Below, one piece after another: positions 18,183-26,511 of a stretch of DNA of 64,000 bases. The stretch covers positions 914,001-978,000 of the forward strand of contig NZ_AHMM02000015.1 of NCBI RefSeq assembly GCF_000243675.2, read 5' to 3'. The notes under the pieces were generated by a model. The model had not been told where the DNA came from. It saw only the letters and a program-made list of their open reading frames with translations, and ran no database searches. Within the stretch, counting starts at the first letter, position 1, and each line of letters starts with the position of its first letter. Origin of the DNA: Leptospira inadai serovar Lyme str. 10 (GTDB lineage: Bacteria; Spirochaetota; Leptospiria; Leptospirales; Leptospiraceae). Made by a program: the position numbers and the translations under genes.

Positions 18183-20886
18183 ACTTTACTTCCTCTTCCG
18201 GATCTCCGTCATGCTTAGCTTTCTTCGCATCGAATTCGATTCCGATGAGCTTTCTGAGATCCGCCACCGAGGCGGGCGTTGCCGGGTCGTCTTTTCTGCC
18301 CAATACGGCATAGATTACTTGAGGCTCAGCTTTCCCTTTCACCTTGATCGATTGCATTTTTTCGACCGCAAAGATCTCTCGAACCTGATCGTATAGATCC
18401 TGCGTGATCAGCACATCGGTTCCGAAGGGTTTATTTAAAGCTTCGACCCTGGAGGCCAGGTTTACGGCATCACCGATAACCGTGTATTCGAGTCGTTCTT
18501 CCGAACCGATTTGTCCCGCGATCACCGGTCCGTAGTTCAATCCGCAGCCGATCCGAATCACCGGCCTTTTATCACCCCCTCTCCCTTCGTTGAATTTCTG
18601 GAGAGCTTTACGCATTAGTAATGCACCGTTTACCGCGTTTTCGGCGTCCTGAGTTCCGGAAGACTTCAGGGCACCCCAAGTCGCCATGATGGCATCGCCT
18701 ATAAATTTATCCACGATCCCGTGGGTCTGATTTACGCAATGAACCATTTCGGTCATATATTCGTTTAGAAATTCGACGACTTCTTCCGGTTGTAATTTTT
18801 CGGAGATTGCAGTAAAGGATCGAATATCGGAAAAAAAGATCGCGCACATCTTTCTTTCCCCACCCAAGGTCAACTCTTGATTTAGGACCATTTCGGCGAT
18901 CTCTTTGTTAACGAATCGACCTAGGGCATCCTTAACTTTTTCCCGCTCTTCGAGCCCCTTGCCCATGGTAACGAAGTAATCGGTCAAAAGCCCGACTTCG
19001 TCCTTTGTCGTGGACTTGATTCCGATCCGGAAATTTCCCTTCGCTATTTCGACGGTTGCGTTCAGGAGAGCTAATAAGGGAATTGTAATATTCCTAGCGA
19101 GGAAAAATACGATTATCAATGCCATACACAACGCGATTGCCATGATCAAAAGGTTTTTTGTCTGAATTCTGTAAACCATCTCGAAGACTTTCTCTTCGGG
19201 TACGGTGACGATGACTCCGGCTCCTCCGAAACCTACTTTCTGAAACGATCCGTAGTATCTAGTTCCGGTGGAATCCTGGTACCGAGTTTGCTGACTATCT
19301 TCGCGGACGGCCGAGAGCATGGTTTCGAAGATGGGTAAGTCGGCCCAATTCGTCTGAGAGGCGAGAAGTTGCGGATCGTAATGAGCGATTAGATCTCCGT
19401 CTCCGTTGATCAGGAACGGAACGTTAATATCCTGTTTTTGGAATGCACTCAGAAGTCTTTCGGATCTAAGAACATAAATCAAAATTCTGCTTTTGGAAGC
19501 GTCCGCTACGGATATGGAAAAGGCCGGTTCTTTGAAATCCGGAGTCAGGTTATCGATTCGACCGTCCGAATTGAGAGTTTTTAAAAAAGTCGATTCTTTG
19601 CCTTTGATTGCCGAGTCCAACTCTTCACGGTTCGAGGAAATTCCTTCCAAATACGAATCGTTATAAAGTACTACGTCCTTTTTTAAGGATTGTCCTTGGA
19701 CTTTATAAATTCCGACTAATAGAAAGTCCGGTTCGTTTCGAAAAAATAAATCGGCGTAAGCTCCCGGTCCTTTCGGATCGAGTAATTTGTCGGTAAGGGA
19801 TTTTCCCTTGTCCCGGATATCCTTTAAGTCCGACTTAACTTTAATACCTAATATGTTTACCAAGGAGAAGTTCGTTTCTAAAACCCGAACTTCATAATTT
19901 TTTTTGAATTCGCTGGACGCGTAAAGGATGACCGTGGAAACCGTAACGGTCATTAATAGGGAGATGACTCCCATTAATTTTAATTGAAGCGGAAATTTCG
20001 CCTTAGTCTGATCGGCGGGCGACAGGTGAGCGACTACCGGAGCGGGGATTTCTTTTTTGGTTTCTTTCGGGGGAGGACTCTCTCGCTTCGAATCGGGGGC
20101 GCTTTCCTTCGGTTCGACAAGGGATTCCATCGAAGCAGCGGGAAGATCTAGATCTTTCGGCTTTGCAAAATCGTCGAGAGCCGCAGGACTGTCGGATCCG
20201 GGGACCCTGGGAGATTGGGATTCTTTACTGGAAACCTGAATTTTTCTTTTTTCTTCGAGCTTATCGACTTTACCGTTTTTTAAGCCGTTATTCTTCCCGT
20301 TTTCCGGATGGGAACCGCCCAAACTAATTTCTCGAAATGAGAGAGGTAATTCCCTCAAAAATACGGAGAATTCCCCTCGGTTTCCTTCCGGAATTTCCCT
20401 TGGAGGTTTTCTTCTCGAAATGAAACTTTTAAAGTCGTTTAATAATAGCGGTTCAGAGTCACCGGATAAGGACGGGAACCAGGCTCCCAATTCTCCCGGA
20501 GCCAAATGAGGGTGTGCAGACAGGACCATTTTAGAAAGCAGGACTTCCCATCTTTCATTCAATTCTTCCGGAACCAGAAATAGAATATTGGATCTTCCGA
20601 TCGACTGAAGAAGTTTCCAAGCGCAAAAGAAAACCGACTCGTTCGTTTCCGGTCCTAAAGGAATTTCTAATGCATAAAGTTTCCAATCCTCTCCGTGAAG
20701 CGACTCTTCCAGATCCGTAATGATCGACGAACCTTTTTCGGAGAAAACGCAGACAACGGTTTTGATCCCGCGATCCGACCAATCCGAAATCTGTTGCCTA
20801 TTCGACCGGGCATGGGAGGAGACAGGCTCCCAGAAAGCGACGGAACCGTTTGTCCCGAAGGGAATGTATTTAGCCGAAGAGTTCAT
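18166..20886 (-). CDS. membrane adenylate cyclase, class III, with extracytoplasmic sensor and HAMP
   Basis: The protein has 906 residues. The N-terminal cytoplasmic region (about 1-160) is unusual, followed by a Ser/Pro/Lys-rich linker to about 300. Next are TM1 (about 302-322), a large extracytoplasmic sensor, TM2 (about 578-598) and HAMP (about 597-650). The class III catalytic domain starts near 680. Metal ligands Asp687 and Asp731, adenine-selecting Lys727 (DKFIGD) with Thr802 (YTVIGD), and transition-state residues Asn809 and Arg813 are all present. It should be active and ATP-specific. It heads a four-gene overlapping unit. The cNMP-binding protein at 6212 is a candidate effector. Confidence 0.9.
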   Translation of the reverse strand: MNSSAKYIPFGTNGSVAFWEPVSSHARSNRQQISDWSDRGIKTVVCVFSEKGSSIITDLEESLHGEDWKLYALEIPLGPETNESVFFCAWKLLQSIGRSNILFLVPEELNERWEVLLSKMVLSAHPHLAPGELGAWFPSLSGDSEPLLLNDFKSFISRRKPPREIPEGNRGEFSVFLRELPLSFREISLGGSHPENGKNNGLKNGKVDKLEEKRKIQVSSKESQSPRVPGSDSPAALDDFAKPKDLDLPAASMESLVEPKESAPDSKRESPPPKETKKEIPAPVVAHLSPADQTKAKFPLQLKLMGVISLLMTVTVSTVILYASSEFKKNYEVRVLETNFSLVNILGIKVKSDLKDIRDKGKSLTDKLLDPKGPGAYADLFFRNEPDFLLVGIYKVQGQSLKKDVVLYNDSYLEGISSNREELDSAIKGKESTFLKTLNSDGRIDNLTPDFKEPAFSISVADASKSRILIYVLRSERLLSAFQKQDINVPFLINGDGDLIAHYDPQLLASQTNWADLPIFETMLSAVREDSQQTRYQDSTGTRYYGSFQKVGFGGAGVIVTVPEEKVFEMVYRIQTKNLLIMAIALCMALIIVFFLARNITIPLLALLNATVEIAKGNFRIGIKSTTKDEVGLLTDYFVTMGKGLEEREKVKDALGRFVNKEIAEMVLNQELTLGGERKMCAIFFSDIRSFTAISEKLQPEEVVEFLNEYMTEMVHCVNQTHGIVDKFIGDAIMATWGALKSSGTQDAENAVNGALLMRKALQKFNEGRGGDKRPVIRIGCGLNYGPVIAGQIGSEERLEYTVIGDAVNLASRVEALNKPFGTDVLITQDLYDQVREIFAVEKMQSIKVKGKAEPQVIYAVLGRKDDPATPASVADLRKLIGIEFDAKKAKHDGDPEEEVKYEILD

Positions 20887-21100
20887 CGTTTGTCCGATCG
20901 AAAGAAACGTCTTTCAGATCTGGTTATCCCTTAAAATAAAGAAAAAAATTTCCCGTTTGCAACGAAAAGAATATTCCGAAATGCCTCTGTTAAATTATCG
21001 GAATTGAGGACAGTCAAATTGAAGGGAAATGGAATTTGTTCCAGTTAGTAAAAGCCGGAAACGGTTGCTAACACCGGGATAGGAGAAATTTTGGACTACT

Positions 21101-21106
21101 AGGAGG
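21101..21106 (+). promoter_or_regulatory. strong ribosome-binding site of the cyclophilin gene
   Basis: AGGAGG lies six bases before ATG 21113. It is the closest match to a consensus Shine-Dalgarno sequence that I noticed in the window. It fits high constitutive expression of the downstream peptidyl-prolyl isomerase. Confidence 0.75.
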
Positions 21107-21112
21107 AAGCAA

Positions 21113-21574
21113 ATGCCTTTCGCAAAATTCGTTACTAATCGAGGAACTTTTTCTGTTTTATTGGATACTGAGAAGGCCCCTGTCACTACCGGAAACTTCA
21201 TCGAGTTAGCCAAAAAGGGATATTATAATGGACTCATTTTTCATAGAGTCATTCCAAATTTCATGATTCAGGGTGGATGTCCGAGTGGAACCGGAACCGG
21301 TGGACCGGGGTATAAAATAAAAGACGAGTTCCATCCGGATCTAAAAAATAAGAAATTTACCATCTCCATGGCAAACGCCGGACCAAATACGGGCGGCTCT
21401 CAGTTTTTCATCAATGTCCGAGACAATCTCTATTTGGATAATCGGCATGCAGTCTTTGGCCATGTGACAGAAGGAGAAGATATAGTCCTGGGGATCTCCG
21501 AGACAGAGACCGGACCAGGTGATCGTCCGGTCCAGCCAGTAGTCATTGAAAGCTTGGAAATATTAGAGACATAG
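21113..21574 (+). CDS. peptidyl-prolyl cis-trans isomerase, cyclophilin type
   Basis: A single-domain cyclophilin of 153 residues without signal peptide, so cytoplasmic. Active-site residues are visible: Arg45 and Phe50 in [13 protein letters not shown], Gln53, and the downstream [10 protein letters not shown] and LDNRHAVFG segments. It catalyses proline cis-trans isomerisation during protein folding. The length matches bacterial PpiB-type proteins. It is preceded by a strong AGGAGG site and stands alone between the divergent adenylate cyclase and the kinase at 21708. Hairpins follow the stop and may terminate it. Confidence 0.94.
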   Translation: MPFAKFVTNRGTFSVLLDTEKAPVTTGNFIELAKKGYYNGLIFHRVIPNFMIQGGCPSGTGTGGPGYKIKDEFHPDLKNKKFTISMANAGPNTGGSQFFINVRDNLYLDNRHAVFGHVTEGEDIVLGISETETGPGDRPVQPVVIESLEILET

Positions 21575-21610
21575 TTGCCAATAATTCATTCGATTGGCTG
21601 AATTATAACC

Positions 21611-21659
21611 ATATGGCGCGGAAAAAGACTTGTAAAATCCTCATTTTCGCCATATTTTA
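21611..21659 (+). terminator. possible hairpin terminator after the cyclophilin gene
   Basis: ATATGGCG at 21611-21618 is the exact inverse of CGCCATAT at 21648-21655 and is followed by TTTT. The 29-base loop is long for an intrinsic terminator, so the call is weak. A second inverted repeat (GCCAAT at 21577-21582 with ATTGGC at 21593-21598) sits right after the stop but has no T-tract. Confidence 0.35.
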
Positions 21660-21707
21660 AGCCCTCTTCCACGGAGTTTCTACTGTCCTGGAAAGAGAGC
21701 CCTAACT

Positions 21708-23957
21708 ATGGGAACGCCGAACGAGTCTATTCCATCCTCCATCGACTTCGTGTTAAGCGAGGGTCAGGTATATAAAGATCGATTGGAATACATTCTATCC
21801 AACGTAACACTCGTTCTATTTTCTACGGATAGAAATGGAACGTTTACCTACGCAGCAGGTTGCGGAATATTCGGAATTGGAATCGAACCTGAGTCTTTGG
21901 TTGGAGCTTCCTTTTTCGAAGTAGATTGGTCGGGCAGGGTTCGAGATTCGAATGGTGAGTTTCGACCCATGACGAGAGAGGCGATTTTCCAGTCCGTCTT
22001 TCAAGGTAGAATGATCGAAGCCGAGACCCGCTTTGGGGGAAAAATATTCTCCAGCCGTTTCTCACCCGTTTTCGGAACCGAGGGTGAAATCGAAGGACTG
22101 ATTGGCGTAAGCATCGATATCACCGATTCAAAAAGGAGAGAGGCTTCCTTCCTGCGGAAAGTCGGCGATTTTAGCACCGCTCTACAAGTTCTTCCGATCA
22201 TCGTCTTTTCCTTCGATTTGGATGGGGTCATTCTTTTTGCGGAAGGAAAGGGATTCGAGCGACTCGGTTTAACCGTACAGGACGTGATCGGCAGGAATTT
22301 TTTCGATTCGCAACCGGATCAGGTCGAAAGGAATCAGGCAATCCAAAAAGCGATCGGAGGAGTCGATTCTTTTTACCAATCTCGGGTCAGAGGTAAAGTC
22401 TTTGAAAATTGGTTATATCCGAGATTCGACGAATTAGGTAGAACAACCGAGATTTTAGGTATCGGTTACGACGTCACGGAGCGGGAGGTTTTGAATAATA
22501 AATTAAGAGAAAGTGAATTAAATTATCGTAATTTATTTAAAAGTAATCCTCAGATTATGTATATTTTCGATCGGGAGTCCTTCCGGATCCTAGAGTCTAA
22601 TTCGACCGCTCAGTCGGTTTGCGGTTACTCCGAATCGGAATTTCTGGAAAAGACCGTTCTGGATATCCATCCCGCCGACGACCGATCTTGGGTCCTGGAT
22701 AAAGTTCAAAACTTGGCGCTTGGACCTAATTTTTTTTCGGAAGTACTGCATCGGAAGAAGAGCGGAGAATTTTTTTACCTGGATATCGCGTTAACTCATT
22801 TTCGGTTTTCCGGTCGGGATTGTATTTTGGTGTCCGGTTCGGACGTGACTCAGCGAGTTAGAACGGAAGCCGAGAACAGATTCAATTTACAACTTTTATC
22901 GCAAATCAGCGACGCGGTAATCGCCTTGGATTCCGAATTTAGAATCACTTATTATAATCTTCCTGCGCAGCATATGTACGAAATTTCCGATCCTAGTTTA
23001 ATCGGAAAACATTATAGGGAACTATTTCAGGAAGATTGGATTTCCGACGGAAATCGTACTCGAGCGATGGATGAATACGAACGTAACGGAATTGCCAATG
23101 CCGAGATAATCCATACCTTGAAATCGGGAAAAAGGATTCATCTCGAGACTAGTTTCAAGAAGATTTCGGATCCAAGAGGAAACGATGCGGGTTTGATCAT
23201 GGTAAATCGGGACATCGCGGAGAAAGTATTCGTCAGGGAATTTCTTAAAAAAGCGGTATCCGATTTGGAGATGACGAACCGCGAATTAGAGCAATTCGCT
23301 TACGTTGCGTCTCACGACCTGCAAGAACCGTTAAGAACCATCGCCAGTTACTTGCAGCTTTTAGAAAGGAAATTTTCTCCACAGCTACCTTCCGAAGCGA
23401 AGGAATTCATCCAAATTACGATCGAAGCCGCTAAGCGACAACAAGGACTGATCGAATCGTTACTCCGTTATTCCAGATTAGGCGTAAAAGAAGACAGATG
23501 GGAAAAAATAAACGTTAAGGCCTTATTGGAAAATATCCGAGAAGACTTATCTTCGGTGTTGAAAGAGGCTAAGGTTCGTATCGAGATCGAAGGGGAGATG
23601 CCGGTTGTTCTCGGAGAACCCGATCAGATACGACAATTATTCCAGAATTTAATAACAAATTCCGTAAAATTTCGGAGTCCAGAACGGAGTCCGAAGATCG
23701 TAATTTCAGCCGCTAAGACTCGAGCCGAGTGGAAATTCAGAATAGCGGATAATGGAATCGGGATAGATTCCCGTTATTTCGATAAAATATTTATTATATT
23801 CCAAAAATTGCATCCTAAGTCGGAATTTCCCGGCACAGGAATCGGGCTTTCCGTGTGCAAAAAGATCGTTGAAAACCATGGGGGAAAGATCTGGGTGGAA
23901 TCCGACGTCGGCGTCGGATCCGAATTTTTCTTCACGATCCCCGTTCGGAGAGACTGA
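21708..23957 (+). CDS. multi-PAS sensor histidine kinase, HisKA type
   Basis: The protein is 749 residues with no membrane spans. Four PAS domains are read at about 26-140, 150-265, 270-395 and 400-515. A classical HisKA follows, with phosphoacceptor His536 in the ASHDLQEPLRT context typical of phytochrome-related kinases. The HATPase contains DNGIGID and GTGIGLSVCKKIVENHGG. The stop and next start overlap (TGATG) with the receiver gene at 23957. That receiver is Rcp1-like, the usual partner of this DLQEPLR kinase type. This is a different kinase class from the HisKA_2 proteins nearby. Confidence 0.93.
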   Translation: MGTPNESIPSSIDFVLSEGQVYKDRLEYILSNVTLVLFSTDRNGTFTYAAGCGIFGIGIEPESLVGASFFEVDWSGRVRDSNGEFRPMTREAIFQSVFQGRMIEAETRFGGKIFSSRFSPVFGTEGEIEGLIGVSIDITDSKRREASFLRKVGDFSTALQVLPIIVFSFDLDGVILFAEGKGFERLGLTVQDVIGRNFFDSQPDQVERNQAIQKAIGGVDSFYQSRVRGKVFENWLYPRFDELGRTTEILGIGYDVTEREVLNNKLRESELNYRNLFKSNPQIMYIFDRESFRILESNSTAQSVCGYSESEFLEKTVLDIHPADDRSWVLDKVQNLALGPNFFSEVLHRKKSGEFFYLDIALTHFRFSGRDCILVSGSDVTQRVRTEAENRFNLQLLSQISDAVIALDSEFRITYYNLPAQHMYEISDPSLIGKHYRELFQEDWISDGNRTRAMDEYERNGIANAEIIHTLKSGKRIHLETSFKKISDPRGNDAGLIMVNRDIAEKVFVREFLKKAVSDLEMTNRELEQFAYVASHDLQEPLRTIASYLQLLERKFSPQLPSEAKEFIQITIEAAKRQQGLIESLLRYSRLGVKEDRWEKINVKALLENIREDLSSVLKEAKVRIEIEGEMPVVLGEPDQIRQLFQNLITNSVKFRSPERSPKIVISAAKTRAEWKFRIADNGIGIDSRYFDKIFIIFQKLHPKSEFPGTGIGLSVCKKIVENHGGKIWVESDVGVGSEFFFTIPVRRD

Positions 23958-24406
23958 TGAATTCGATAATTAAGGCAACCTTCGATATTTTACTCGTGGA
24001 AGATAACCCGGCCGACGTTCGATTGACTTTAGAGGCACTTGGAGAAGCGCCTAAATCCAAGAATTTAATAGTCGTAAAGGACGGCGAGGAAGCCTTGGAT
24101 TATGTCAAAGGCGAAGGACAGTATTCGGATTCGGGGAATTCCAGGCCGGATCTGATTCTATTGGACTTAAATCTTCCCAGAAAGAACGGTTTTGACGTGT
24201 TGAAGGAACTGAAGGGAGATCCCGATCTAAGAAGGATTCCTATCGTGGTTCTGACGACTTCCGGTTCCGACAGGGATATTTTACAAACTTATAATTTACA
24301 TGCGAACTCCTACATACAAAAACCTGTGGAGTTCGAGAGCTTTATCGAAGCTATGCAATCGTTGCGAATCTACTGGTTTCAGACTACTACGTTACCGCCA
24401 AGATGA
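23957..24406 (+). CDS. Rcp1-like stand-alone response regulator
   Basis: A receiver-only protein of 149 residues. LLVEDNPADVRLTLEAL gives the acidic pocket, Asp70 in ILLDLNLPRKNG is the phosphoacceptor, and TTS and QKPV supply the switch Thr and conserved Lys. The ...DNPADVRL... start and the C-terminal W-x-x-T tail resemble Rcp1-type regulators that pair with phytochrome-like kinases. It overlaps the kinase upstream by one base and the hybrid kinase downstream by four (ATGA). It probably receives phosphate from the 21708 kinase and passes a signal by protein contact; this is inferred from gene order. Confidence 0.93.
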   Translation: MNSIIKATFDILLVEDNPADVRLTLEALGEAPKSKNLIVVKDGEEALDYVKGEGQYSDSGNSRPDLILLDLNLPRKNGFDVLKELKGDPDLRRIPIVVLTTSGSDRDILQTYNLHANSYIQKPVEFESFIEAMQSLRIYWFQTTTLPPR

Positions 24407-25842
24407 GTGCGAAAATGACCTCAACGCTGATCAAAGTCAAACAGGTACTCGTAATAGAAGATAATCCCGCCGATTCAAGATTGATCGGCCTCTATTTAGA
24501 AGAGGCGGGAGGTCATTCCCTTTGTACCTCCTATGCCAATACGGCCGCCGAAGGTCTCGAGATCCTTCGCTCCCGCCCGGGTGAGATCGAATGCATCGTT
24601 TTAGATCTTTCCTTACCGGATAGTTTCGGCTTAGACGGTTTCGATGCGATACGTTTGGAGTTTTCCGGAATACCGATCGTAATATGCTCCGGTTCGGAGG
24701 ATGAGGGGCTCGCTAGCGAGGCTTTAAAGGCCGGCGCGCAAGATTACCTGATCAAAGGCAAGTTCGATTCGCACTTACTGAATCGGTCCATTTTATACGC
24801 TATGGAGCGTAACGATTTACTTTCTAAATTGAACGAGCAGGCTTCCATTATACGCGAAAGCGAGGAAAGATATCGGTTACTTTTCGAAAATAACCCTCTT
24901 GCCGTTTGGGTATACGACTATAAAACTCTGGAAGTCATCGACGCTAATCAGGAGGTGGAAAGGCTTTACGGTTACAGTTGGAAAGAAATTCAAAGATTAG
25001 CGATTTCCGACATTCGACTCGCTTCGGGGGCAAAGAAAGCCATGTCGGAACACGCTGCCTTGAAAAGCGGAAAGAACCCGCCTGTCACCACCGTCCACAG
25101 GCGACGTACGGGGGAATTTATCTTGGTCGAAGTGACTTCCTATAAATTCAAATTGCGGGGACGCGAAATAGTTTTGGCGATCGTAGTCGATATTACTAAA
25201 TGGAAACAGGCCGAGGAATCGTTAAGAGAGTCTCTTCGAGACAAGGAGGTCCTACTGCAGGAAATACATCATAGAGTTAAGAATAATCTTCAGATCATGG
25301 CTAGTCTGTTGAATCTACAGTCGAATTACGCTAAAAACAAAGAGGTAATCCGGGAATTAAAAGATACGGAAAGTAGAATCTACTCGATGTCCCTGGTTCA
25401 TAACGAGCTTTATAATTCTAAGAATCTCGCGGATGTAAAATTACGATCGTATATAGACAAACTTTTGGACAATCTTTGGAACGTGTACGGAGTAGGAGAG
25501 GAAATCGAAAGGCGGATAGAAGTAGGCGAATTGAGCTTGGAAGTGGACACCGCTATTCCTCTCGGCATGATCCTGAACGAGATCGCGACGAATTCATTAA
25601 AATACGCGTTCCAGAATCGAACGTTCGGTAAGTTCTTCATTTCTGCCGTCCAAGACGAAAAGACGATTCGAATGGAAATCGGAGACGATGGGGGAGGAAT
25701 TCCGAATCTAGATGAAATCGAAAAAAAAGAAACATTGGGGCTGCAACTTGTCCGAATTTTATCCAAACAATTAAAAGGGGACTTGTCCGTAACGACGGAT
25801 TCCAAAGGAACCCGTTTTGTTATTATTTTCCCGACTAATTGA
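24403..25842 (+). CDS. receiver-PAS-HisKA_2 hybrid histidine kinase
   Basis: The protein has 479 residues. An N-terminal receiver (about 13-130) has phosphoacceptor Asp68 in VLDLSLPD. One PAS domain (about 152-270) follows, then HisKA_2 with HHRVKNN at 289-295 and a HATPase with LNEIATNSLKYAF and DDGGGIP. With the receiver at the front, it looks like a relay component downstream of the 21708 kinase, which heads this three-gene overlapping unit. The kinase half is similar to those at 4400 and 8240. It overlaps the preceding receiver gene by ATGA. Confidence 0.92.
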   Translation: MSAKMTSTLIKVKQVLVIEDNPADSRLIGLYLEEAGGHSLCTSYANTAAEGLEILRSRPGEIECIVLDLSLPDSFGLDGFDAIRLEFSGIPIVICSGSEDEGLASEALKAGAQDYLIKGKFDSHLLNRSILYAMERNDLLSKLNEQASIIRESEERYRLLFENNPLAVWVYDYKTLEVIDANQEVERLYGYSWKEIQRLAISDIRLASGAKKAMSEHAALKSGKNPPVTTVHRRRTGEFILVEVTSYKFKLRGREIVLAIVVDITKWKQAEESLRESLRDKEVLLQEIHHRVKNNLQIMASLLNLQSNYAKNKEVIRELKDTESRIYSMSLVHNELYNSKNLADVKLRSYIDKLLDNLWNVYGVGEEIERRIEVGELSLEVDTAIPLGMILNEIATNSLKYAFQNRTFGKFFISAVQDEKTIRMEIGDDGGGIPNLDEIEKKETLGLQLVRILSKQLKGDLSVTTDSKGTRFVIIFPTN

Positions 25843-25905
25843 TTTTGATTGAAAAATGCGTATCATTTCCAAAAGGAAAAAATACGTTTCTTTCCTTCGG
25901 CGAGT

Positions 25906-26385
25906 CTATGCCGCTAATTTCTTAAATTCAACCATGCAAGCTTTGCAAGCATCGGCACAGGCCTTGCATTCTTCGTGATGATCGGCATGCTTATCGCATT
26001 GTTTCGCACAGGATTCGCAAACATTCAGGCAGATCGCCGCTATCTTTTTCGAAGAAGTCGAATTTAAGCTTCCGAGTTTTATGAAAGCATTACACAAAGC
26101 GACAGTCTCCTCGACGCTTTTTAAGCAGTCGGCTAGTTCCGATTTTCCGGAGGAGAGGGCTTCTATGCACATAGCGATGCAGAGTTCCCCGCGTACAACG
26201 CATTCTCCCGATGCCAGGATGGCGGAAGTAAGCAGAGTCGATTTTCCTTCGATTTTCTTCTTTACGTGTCCTTTTTTTTGCGAATGATCATGTTCTTGCG
26301 AAAGTACTTCGGAGAGACTTCCTAGTGTTAGGAGAGTAGCTCCGGCTGCACCGAAAAATTCTGTTCTTGTCAGTTTGGAATTCAT
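25906..26385 (-). CDS. exported Csp1-like copper-storage protein (four-helix, Cys-rich)
   Basis: The protein has 159 residues. An N-terminal export signal with T-R-T-E-F-F-G-A-A-G is followed by a His-rich linker and a helical domain containing 13 Cys. Spacings include CxxxC, CxxC and CxxxCxxC, and the domain ends with an EECKACADACKAC segment. This fits the DUF326/Csp family, whose four-helix bundles store many Cu(I) ions on inward-facing cysteines. The exported member Csp1 is also described as having 13. The leader resembles a Tat signal but has only one Arg of the pair. Copper storage or protection in the periplasm is inferred. Confidence 0.82.
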   Translation of the reverse strand: MNSKLTRTEFFGAAGATLLTLGSLSEVLSQEHDHSQKKGHVKKKIEGKSTLLTSAILASGECVVRGELCIAMCIEALSSGKSELADCLKSVEETVALCNAFIKLGSLNSTSSKKIAAICLNVCESCAKQCDKHADHHEECKACADACKACMVEFKKLAA

Positions 26386-26511
26386 GCTTTTTACCTTGGG
26401 AATACTATGATATCCGCCAAAAGCCCTAGCCAGAACTTTTCAACAGCCTGCTCGAAATTTCGAGCGGAACTATAGTTGAAAAAAGGAATTGATCGTCCAA
26501 TACGTACGTTA

